Assembly: GCF_017347605.1 (NCBI RefSeq)
Contig: NZ_AP024484.1
Location: 1,579,501-1,643,500 of the forward strand
Direction of reading: 5' to 3'
Source: Prevotella herbatica
GTDB taxonomy: Bacteria; Bacteroidota; Bacteroidia; Bacteroidales; Bacteroidaceae
Length of the DNA: 64,000 nt
Each line of letters opens with the position of its first letter. Position 1 is the stretch's first letter. The notes beneath the pieces are model-generated. The model did not search any database, had not been told where the DNA came from, and saw only the letters and a list, made by a program, of their open reading frames with translations. A program made the position numbers and the translations under genes. This document shows positions 50,114 to 58,458 of this stretch, in pieces.

Positions 50114-52651
50114 TTACTTTGCTATATTCAAGAAATCTTCAGTTCTTTGCTCATCAGTCTTTTGTTCTTTTAATAATTCTCTCATATTGGCAAAGTTCTT
50201 GCGGAAGGTTTCTATACGTTTTTCAAACTCATTAGGATAGTAGCTGATAGCAATACCAGTAGATTCCATAGAACCAATTCCTTCATTAAGAACAACTCCT
50301 GCATCCTGACGTTTCAAGTTTAGAACAGCATTCCTTACATGACGCATCTGCCCTAACAATCCATCGGTAACATCTGAGGCTCCGGAAGGATAAGTAACCT
50401 TAATAACCTTAGCGATGCTACAATCCTTTTGAGGGATATCTATTGAAAGTGTCAATTCATTACCATCATATACCGGTTTTATTTCCATTCCATCAACCGT
50501 TACTTTTTCTGGTACCGCTGAAGCCAATACTTTTACCTTAAAATTACGATTAGAAGGCATATCTGGATAAAGACCCTTACGCTCGCCAATATTGACAGTT
50601 AGTGTATTACCAACTTTCTCAGACGTCAACTTTGTTATTGTATATTGAGTGGCATAATTCTTATCGTTACCATTGTCTTCATACATATTGAAGCTACCAT
50701 TCATACCAGGGAATACCGTTACTTCAATCGTTTCATCATTACTTTTCAAATTTTTTACTTCTTTATTATAGAATGGCAAAACAGAACCGGCTTTTACATA
50801 AATAGGATACTCGTCTAAACGGAAAGTACGTTCTATTGTCTGTCCACCTTTCAATAATGTTCCTGTATGCCATTCATACCAATCGTTACCGGCTGGAAGC
50901 CATACATTCAAAGTAGACTTACCATTCTTCATAGGTGATGTAATTGGATAAACCAATACATTGTCACCAAACATATATTCGTTACGATTAGTATAGGCTT
51001 CTTTGTTTTCCGGATAATCATAATACATGGGGCGACAAAGTGAGATAGCATCATTATAATCTTTACGAGCCATCGCATAGATATAAGGAACCATTTCATA
51101 ACGTTTCTGAACAGTATTGCGAATAATATCTATATATTGCTGAGCAAAAGCCCAAGGTTCCTTATTTAGTCCCGCATTTTTTGTTGAATGAGTACGAAGA
51201 ATAGGGCTCAACGCTCCAAACTGGAACCAACGAATATACAGTTCAGGATTAATATTGTCAACCCCCATATGACCACCTATATCATGACTCCAATAACCAT
51301 AAAGCACATTAGAAGCCGTCATATTATAATAAGGTTGGTAATCAAGACTCTCCCATGAGATAAAGGAATCTCCCGAGAAACCTATCTGATAACGATGGTT
51401 ACCAAGTCCTCCCCAACGGTGATAAAGCATGGGGCGAGTATCACGATTGCGTTGCATATCTGTGAAAAGAGTATAATTTAGCCACCATGTATTACTCAGG
51501 TCTGTAAACTTTTTGTCGTTGGGCCATTGTTGCCAGTCAAGCCACCAGAAATCGACTCCTGCTTTTTCTAAAGGACGAAGCTGAGTATTAAACCACCCTT
51601 CCATAAATTTTTTATTAGATGCTTCCCAAGGAATCACCTTTGTCTTAGTAGTATCTACACCCATCCATTGAGCCATCTCTGGGAAATGAGTTTCGTAAGA
51701 AGCAACACCATCTGCAGGGTGCAAATTTAATGTTATCTTCAGATTATTGTTCTTTATATATTTCAAAAAGCCATCTGGATCTGGGAATAAACGCCGATTC
51801 CATGTATAACCAGTCCATCCTCCTTTACCGGGTTCTGTATAATGCCAATCCATATCAACAACAAGCACATCCAAAGGAATATCATATGCATGAAAGTTGT
51901 TTACTAGGCTTCGAATTTCATCATCAGAATAGCTCCAATAGCGTGACCACCAGTAACCGAAAGCATAACGAGGAGGCAATGGTACCTTGCCAGAGAATAG
52001 AGTAAAATCTTTTAAAGCAGATTTATAATTATGACCGTAAGCCATAAAATACCAGTCTTGCGTTTGTCCCTTCTCTGGACGTTCCATAACCCAAGGCCAG
52101 TCGCTATGATCAAACAGATAGCTTTTAGAATCGTCAATCAATTTCCATCCACTGGTAGAGAGCAAGCCATCTTCAATGGGCATGGGTTTGTTATCCCCCA
52201 AATGCAGATTACCTTTATAGCTGTCCAAAGTCCGATAAGTTCCTTTCAGATTACCGTAGTCCGTCAAGCCCGGTTTCCAGGCAAAAGGTACAAATCCTTT
52301 TCCCTTTACAGAAGTGATTGATAGATTGTCTGCTGTAAATTTGCCCGTATTCTTTTTATATTTTAAAATCATTTTGGACGTACAAATCTCTATCATTTTA
52401 CCACTATTCTTCAATTTGTAGTCTACCTTAGGATAGTTACGGTTGACTGCAATAAACGAATTATTATCTACAAATTTACCATCAGGAACGTACTCCAGAC
52501 GTGCTACTCCTTCAGTGATTATTGTAATTCGGACTTTACCATCTTGATAAGCTACGTTTGGTAACACCTTCTTTTGGGCAAACAAATTTAGATTTGTCAC
52601 CCATATACACAATAAACACATGATTACTTTCATTCGATTTCTATACATCAT
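50114..52651 (-). CDS. GH31 alpha-glucosidase-type enzyme
   Basis: An 845-residue exported enzyme (signal peptide ending LFAQ). The N-terminal beta-sandwich (about 25-190) is followed by the barrel with VLVVDMDWHY, the nucleophile Asp in DFWWLDWQQWP and the acid/base Asp in GFSGDSFISW. Then come the proximal beta domain, a DUF5110-type domain and a helical tail of about 90 residues ending in FLNIAK, which is not usual for GH31. GH31 covers alpha-glucosidase and alpha-xylosidase. Proximity to the GH66/GH97 locus (about 5 kb away) makes an isomalto-oligosaccharide glucosidase the better guess. Confidence 0.92.
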   Translation of the reverse strand: MMYRNRMKVIMCLLCIWVTNLNLFAQKKVLPNVAYQDGKVRITIITEGVARLEYVPDGKFVDNNSFIAVNRNYPKVDYKLKNSGKMIEICTSKMILKYKKNTGKFTADNLSITSVKGKGFVPFAWKPGLTDYGNLKGTYRTLDSYKGNLHLGDNKPMPIEDGLLSTSGWKLIDDSKSYLFDHSDWPWVMERPEKGQTQDWYFMAYGHNYKSALKDFTLFSGKVPLPPRYAFGYWWSRYWSYSDDEIRSLVNNFHAYDIPLDVLVVDMDWHYTEPGKGGWTGYTWNRRLFPDPDGFLKYIKNNNLKITLNLHPADGVASYETHFPEMAQWMGVDTTKTKVIPWEASNKKFMEGWFNTQLRPLEKAGVDFWWLDWQQWPNDKKFTDLSNTWWLNYTLFTDMQRNRDTRPMLYHRWGGLGNHRYQIGFSGDSFISWESLDYQPYYNMTASNVLYGYWSHDIGGHMGVDNINPELYIRWFQFGALSPILRTHSTKNAGLNKEPWAFAQQYIDIIRNTVQKRYEMVPYIYAMARKDYNDAISLCRPMYYDYPENKEAYTNRNEYMFGDNVLVYPITSPMKNGKSTLNVWLPAGNDWYEWHTGTLLKGGQTIERTFRLDEYPIYVKAGSVLPFYNKEVKNLKSNDETIEVTVFPGMNGSFNMYEDNGNDKNYATQYTITKLTSEKVGNTLTVNIGERKGLYPDMPSNRNFKVKVLASAVPEKVTVDGMEIKPVYDGNELTLSIDIPQKDCSIAKVIKVTYPSGASDVTDGLLGQMRHVRNAVLNLKRQDAGVVLNEGIGSMESTGIAISYYPNEFEKRIETFRKNFANMRELLKEQKTDEQRTEDFLNIAK

Positions 52652-53253
52652 ATTTTCTTTAAGTTAGTTAATAGGTTAAATTTTACAGTCAAGTTTTTCA
52701 ATTGGCTGGAGAAGTGAAAACGAATTCGCAAATTCAGACTTCAATCCATATTGTTTCTGCGTTTTGTATAATACAAAAGACGCTACTTTTATCTTTAAAT
52801 AATTTTAAATCTGATGTTTTATTCGCAGCCAAAACAAGGTAGCTTTAATAGCACCAGAAACGTAATGCTTGAAAATTTTCACCGACCATACCGAATATGT
52901 TATTCGCCATATTATGAATTAAAAGGTTTTCACATAGTATTAGGGCATTGAGTATTAATCCTTGTTATAGTGAAATATACTCTCTGGGCAAAGATAATCG
53001 TATTTGATAATCATATAATTGCAAAGCATTATTAAAATTAATTTACAAAAGTACGACTAACTTATTCAAGTTAAAATCGAGCACAAAGATATTCATAATT
53101 TTCAGTATACAAAAGAGCTATGAATATAAATTTTATTAAAAATACAGAAATAGCAATAGTAGTTATACCTGTTGTGGAAATCTTAAAAAGAACAAATTAA
53201 TGCATAATTTCTTCTGTTTAGGGTTTCTCCAAAGTATATTGTATCTCCCAAAA
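52652..53253. other. Long upstream region of GH31
   Basis: No gene seen. It holds a minus-strand consensus promoter at 53083-53113, implying a leader of about 420 nt, and a second -7 box (TATCTTTG, 52989-52996) without a correctly spaced -33 box. Confidence 0.5.
53083..53113 (-). promoter_or_regulatory. Candidate promoter for GH31 with a long leader
   Basis: On the minus strand TTTG (53110-53113), a 19-bp spacer and TATCTTTG (53083-53090) match the consensus. The distance to the GH31 ATG (52651) is about 430 bp. Confidence 0.5.
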
Positions 53254-53917
53254 TTTTTTTTTTTAGTTTTTAATGCGATTTCCTACATGTTTTGACGAAA
53301 CGCATTGTTATACAATACGTTAGATGATGTAGGTATGCCCGTTGTTATACACTAAACGGAGTGATTAGGCCCTAATCACTCTGTTGTCCTACATGCTTTA
53401 CCGAGTAATAAGGGCCTTATCACTCAAAGGCGCACCGAAAAAGGTGATTTTATTTTTGCTGTACTTTATAATTTTGGCTATAATAGGAATTGATTATCAT
53501 CATTTGTGATTATATTTACGGAATCACTATACATATTCTAAAACTGTTATGGATTATCATCATAGTTTCTGAAATCTCTTACTGACAAGGTTGACATATC
53601 GAAATGTTTTATAACTCATTTTAGTTGCCTAATTTTATTTACAAAAAGAACGGAAACTCCTTTTTTGTAATTCCTATGAGAGACTTTATTGTGATTTTCT
53701 TTATTGCTGAAAACATGATGTAGTGGCGTAATAAAAAAGCGTCTTTCGTCTTGCGGTTTAATCAAAATCCATCGTTTTATATACAAATACGTGCTTATAA
53801 TGTAGGAAGCATGTAGGAAAGATGTAGGAAATGGTACTTATATACATAGTGTAAACTGCTTACTAGTAAATACTTAAGCCAAAAATGTAGGAAGTGTAGG
53901 TTTTTTTTTTTTTTTTT
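53254..53917. repeat. Palindrome- and TGTAGG-rich non-coding element (element B)
   Basis: Bounded by an 11-T run (53254-53264) and a 17-T run (53901-53917). Next to the left run lies an inverted TTTCCTACAT; next to the right run, TGTAGGAAGTGTAGG. About eight TGTAGG or CCTACA copies occur in all, four close together at 53801-53830 and 53885-53900. Between them are palindromes GAGTGATTAGG/CCTAATCACTC (53369-53391) and GAGTAATAAGGGCCTTATCACTC (53403-53425), plus repeated TTGTTATACA. No convincing ORF. The plan is that of element A at 17045, with unrelated words. Confidence 0.5.
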
Positions 53918-54274
53918 GGAATCGTTATCAATTCAGGGGAGATTACTTGTCGATTAATGGCCTTTGATGTTAGTAATTTTACGCTCGATCTATTAATCAT
54001 TGATCTTTTAATTACCTTGATTTTATTGACGTTTTTCTCTTGTTTTCTTTCACTTTTGGGCGTGATAAATAGAAAAAATGTGTGGCATGAAAAAGAAAAC
54101 AACAATAACGACCGTTTTCTCGTAGCACAAAATATAATAAAGCTGATAATTAAAGGATCTATTTATCACTCCCTAAATTGGCGAAGAACATAATATGACT
54201 GTTTATTTAGTGTGTTTTTGACTCTTTATGTAAACGATTGCACATATTTTATAAAAAACAAGTGGTAGTAAGTG
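53918..54274. other. Gene-poor stretch downstream of element B
   Basis: Two overlapping frames (53957-54193 plus, 53863-54105 minus) exist, but both show low-complexity composition and lack start signals, so I do not call them genes. Confidence 0.5.
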
Positions 54275-54304
54275 TTTGATATCTCGTAAATAATGTTATA
54301 TTTG
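54275..54304 (+). promoter_or_regulatory. Promoter for the 36-residue small protein
   Basis: TTTG at 54275-54278, an 18-bp spacer and TATATTTG at 54297-54304, 26 bp before the ATG at 54331. Confidence 0.6.
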
Positions 54305-54330
54305 CAGTTGATTTTAAAAAACAAATAATT

Positions 54331-54441
54331 ATGAATAAAGATAATCTACTTTTAACGAGTAATGGGGATGACTCAAAGGGTACATCTGCTGACATTGATT
54401 TCAATATGTGGCTTTTGGAGTTCCTTGATAGAAAAGTTTAA
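54331..54441 (+). CDS. Candidate small protein, 36 residues, unknown function
   Basis: The frame ATG-TAA encodes MNKDNLLLTSNGDDSKGTSA followed by DIDFNMWLLEFLDRKV. It is acidic, has no signal peptide or membrane segment, and ends in an amphipathic helix-like stretch. It is too short for routine gene calling, but sits exactly between a consensus promoter and a strong terminator with nothing else in that unit. The AT-rich leader without Shine-Dalgarno (AAAACAAATAATTATG) is normal for this phylum. I do not recognise the family. Alternatives are a small regulatory RNA in the same unit, or a gene remnant. Confidence 0.5.
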   Translation: MNKDNLLLTSNGDDSKGTSADIDFNMWLLEFLDRKV

Positions 54442-54496
54442 GTTTTAGTTTTAGGTACATTCTCTCGACTTCATAATATTATAATCGTAAAACTAT

Positions 54497-54537
54497 TATG
54501 GGCTGACATATTACAATATGCCAGCCCATATTTTTTT
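54497..54537 (+). terminator. Terminator after the small protein
   Basis: TATGGGCTGACATAT (54497-54511) pairs with ATATGCCAGCCCATA (54516-54530), one mismatch, followed by seven T. It also lies downstream of the convergent yqeY-like gene. Confidence 0.85.
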
Positions 54538-54560
54538 CATGTCTCCATGAAATAAGAATA

Positions 54561-54998
54561 TTATTTTGTTATGTGTGAACGTACAAGATCAGAAACAACC
54601 TTTCCGTCAGCAGAACTCCATTTCTCCTTTACTTCCTTTATCACAGTACCCATCTGCTTCTGTTCAATTCCGTCAGGATATGAAGATTTGATGAAAGCAT
54701 CTATTTCGTCATTTGAAGGAGCCTGAGGAAGCAGGGTCTCTAAAATGAGGTATTCAGCCTTTTCATTGTCGGCAAGATCTTGGCGGTTGTTAGTCAGATA
54801 TATCTTTTCGCTTTCCTGGCGTTCCTTCACCATTTTGCGTATAATCTGAATCTCTGCGGCATCGTCTAGAGGTTTTGCGTTTTTCGCGGTTGTGAACTTT
54901 AGAAACTCACTCTTAAGAAGGCGGTAAACTGCAGCCTTCTCTTTTTCACCAGACTTCATTGAAGTCATGATCATCTTGTTAATTTCACTGTTATACAT
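54561..54998 (-). CDS. GatB/YqeY domain protein
   Basis: A 145-residue helical protein of the YqeY family (GatB C-terminal tail domain). It carries SGEKEKAAVYRLLKSEFLKF, an acidic LADNEKAEYLILETLLPQAPSN block and MGTVIKEVKEKWSSADGKVV. The family is thought to be involved in tRNA-dependent amidation or tRNA binding, but free-standing members lack an assigned reaction. The frame stays open 28 codons further upstream to 55082; I start at 54998, where the normal YqeY N-terminus (MYNSEINKMI) begins. Confidence 0.9.
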   Translation of the reverse strand: MYNSEINKMIMTSMKSGEKEKAAVYRLLKSEFLKFTTAKNAKPLDDAAEIQIIRKMVKERQESEKIYLTNNRQDLADNEKAEYLILETLLPQAPSNDEIDAFIKSSYPDGIEQKQMGTVIKEVKEKWSSADGKVVSDLVRSHITK

Positions 54999-55139
54999 AA
55001 GCTTATATATTTTATGTGTCTTCACTTTAATGAGCAAAAATAGTGCCAAAGATACTATTTGTGGGCTAATGTGACTTTGCAACCAGGTTGTATTTCCTTT
55101 TCCATACCTTTGCCCTCGAAAACAATAATAAGATTAATT

Positions 55140-57053
55140 ATGGAAGAAAAAAATATGCATAGTCATGAGCATGAAGAAGAGGGAATGGCACTTTGGCAGA
55201 TTATAATGTCTGCTGTTATGCTTATAGTAGGTATGATTGCTAATGTTAAGGGGGTGAATATGTTTGAAAACAACACATTCAAACTTGTATGGTATGTGAT
55301 AGCTTTCATGCCAGTAGGGCTCCCTGTAATGAAAGAAGCTTGGGAAGCTATCGTTGATGATACCGACTTCTTCAGTGAGTTTATGCTTATGTCTGTAGCC
55401 ACGATAGGAGCATTTGCTCTTGGCGAATATCCTGAGGCTGTGGCTGTGATGTTGCTTTACTCAATTGGCGAGGCTTTGCAGGATAAGGCTGTTGATAAGG
55501 CTCGCGACAACATAAAGAGTCTTGTTGCTTTTCGTCCGGATATGGCAAGAAAAGTAGTGGGACAGGAGTATCAAGAGGTTAAGCCTGAAGAGGTGAATAT
55601 CGATGATATCATTGAGGTGAGACCAGGAGAGCGTGTACCTTTGGATGGCAAACTCGTTACTGCTGCTGCATCAATGAATACTGCTGCGCTAACAGGTGAG
55701 TCTGTGCCACGACTTATTGAGACGGGAAAGGACGTTATGGCAGGAATGATCGCTACAGATAGCGTGATACGTATAGCTGTGACACGTATTTCTGCCGAGA
55801 GTGCTATAAGTAGAATATTGTCAATGGTAGAGGAGGCTGCAAATCGTAAATCTCCTACAGAGACATTCATCCATAAGTTTGCGCATGTATATACTCCTGT
55901 AGTGATATTGCTTGCGGTGCTCGTTGTTGTTATTCCTTGGCTCATATCTTTTGGTACAGCCTATGACTACGTGTTCTCTGAGTGGTTTAAGCGTGCGCTT
56001 GTATTCCTTGTTATCAGTTGTCCGTGTGCATTGGTTATAAGTATTCCTTTAGGATATTTCGGTGGCATAGGTGCGGCTAGTAAAAGAGGAATACTTTTCA
56101 AGGGAAGCAATTATCTTGATGCTATCGCAAATCTAGATGCCGTGGTATTCGATAAGACAGGAACTCTCACAACAGGCGAATTCAAAGTGCAGCAGGTTGT
56201 TGGTATTTCAGAAGATGATATGGCTGTAGTTGCTGCTGCAGAATCGTTCAGCAGTCATCCTATTGCTTCGGCAATAACACGATATGCTGGTAAAGATAAC
56301 ATGTCTATAGATGACTCTTTGCTTAGAAATATTCCTGGCGCAGGAGTGGCTTATGGTAATATGCTTATAGGAACGCTGAAATTGCTACGTGACAACGGAG
56401 TTGACTATGATAAGTCACTGAACAGTATACCCGAAACAATCGTTGCTGTAGCCAAAGAAGGACAATTTAAGGGGTATATATTACTTGCTGATACTCCCAA
56501 AAGTGATACTGCAAATCTTCCACTAAGACTGAAAAGACAGGGAATAGGGATGATGCAGATATTGAGTGGTGACAAACAGGCATTGATAGATAAGCTTGTG
56601 TCTGACCTTAACAAAGGTGGTAAGATGCACGTAACAGGATTTGGTGATCTACTGCCACAAGATAAGGTTTCGCATATCTCTGCACTTAAAGAACAAGGAA
56701 AGAAAGTGGCTTTTGTTGGTGATGGAATTAACGATGCACCAGTATTGGCACTTAGCGATGTAGGCGTGGCAATGGGAGCCATGGGCTCTGATATGGCTGT
56801 TGAGACTGCTGATGTAGTAATTCAGACCGACGAACCAGGAAAGGTTGCTGAGGCTGTGGCAATAGGTAAGCGAACACGAAGAATTGTTTATCAGAACATA
56901 ATTCTTGCTATCGGTGTAAAACTTATTGTGATGATACTTGGAGTGTTTGGCGTGGCAAATCTATGGGAAGCTGTATTTGCCGACAGTGGAGTAGCATTGC
57001 TTGCTGTTATGAACAGTACACGTGTATTCTTAACGAAAAAAAGTGGGATTTAA
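55140..57053 (+). CDS. Heavy-metal P1B-type ATPase (Zn/Cd/Pb exporter type)
   Basis: A 637-residue efflux pump. The N-terminus has a short His/Glu-rich tail (MHSHEHEEEG) in place of an HMA metal-binding domain. Family motifs are the TGES phosphatase loop (LTGESVP), SCPCALV in TM6, DKTGTLT (phosphorylated Asp), an HP dipeptide (SSHPIAS) and GDGINDAPVLA. The AIGVKLIVM (TM7 Lys) and FADSGVALLAVMNSTR (TM8 Asp-x-Gly) features point to the P1B-2 Zn2+/Cd2+/Pb2+ group rather than copper. I chose the ATG at 55140; the frame is open upstream to 55059. Confidence 0.93.
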   Translation: MEEKNMHSHEHEEEGMALWQIIMSAVMLIVGMIANVKGVNMFENNTFKLVWYVIAFMPVGLPVMKEAWEAIVDDTDFFSEFMLMSVATIGAFALGEYPEAVAVMLLYSIGEALQDKAVDKARDNIKSLVAFRPDMARKVVGQEYQEVKPEEVNIDDIIEVRPGERVPLDGKLVTAAASMNTAALTGESVPRLIETGKDVMAGMIATDSVIRIAVTRISAESAISRILSMVEEAANRKSPTETFIHKFAHVYTPVVILLAVLVVVIPWLISFGTAYDYVFSEWFKRALVFLVISCPCALVISIPLGYFGGIGAASKRGILFKGSNYLDAIANLDAVVFDKTGTLTTGEFKVQQVVGISEDDMAVVAAAESFSSHPIASAITRYAGKDNMSIDDSLLRNIPGAGVAYGNMLIGTLKLLRDNGVDYDKSLNSIPETIVAVAKEGQFKGYILLADTPKSDTANLPLRLKRQGIGMMQILSGDKQALIDKLVSDLNKGGKMHVTGFGDLLPQDKVSHISALKEQGKKVAFVGDGINDAPVLALSDVGVAMGAMGSDMAVETADVVIQTDEPGKVAEAVAIGKRTRRIVYQNIILAIGVKLIVMILGVFGVANLWEAVFADSGVALLAVMNSTRVFLTKKSGI

Positions 57054-57066
57054 TATCCCACTTTTA
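57038..57066 (+). terminator. Terminator overlapping the ATPase stop codon
   Basis: AAAAGTGGGAT pairs with ATCCCACTTTT around TTAAT, which contains the stop codon. Confidence 0.8.
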
Positions 57067-57127
57067 TTATCTTTCTGCAATCTTCAAGTATAGTCATCAG
57101 CTCGTCCATCTTTGTGGCTCTAAGCAT
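57050..57127 (-). pseudogene. Possible 5' remnant of a GNAT acetyltransferase gene
   Basis: On the minus strand 25 codons read MLRATKMDELMTILEDCRKI, then IKVGY and a stop. The pattern resembles the first strand and helix of GNAT proteins (IRxAxxxDLxxIMxIxxxAR). The frame stops inside the terminator of the ATPase gene. It follows the CE1 gene on the same strand by 36 bp. If real, its remaining part was lost where the ATPase gene now ends. Confidence 0.3.
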
Positions 57128-57163
57128 CGCTATACGTGTTTGTCTAGAATCAATTTTCCGTTT

Positions 57164-58408
<1,245 letters not shown>

Positions 58409-58458
58409 TTATAGATTCTTGTAATAGTTATTCTTCTTTTATACTTCATAATTATGGA

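Noticed and set aside
53863..54105. 80-residue basic frame on the minus strand
   Set aside because: Its lysine run is a translation of the poly-T tract, and there is no recognisable domain.
53957..54193. 78-residue hydrophobic frame on the plus strand
   Set aside because: No promoter or ribosome site, AT-driven composition, and a competing minus-strand frame that includes a poly-T-derived lysine run.
55059..55139. Earlier start of the metal ATPase
   Set aside because: The segment overlaps the upstream promoter region of the divergent gene and has no family similarity.
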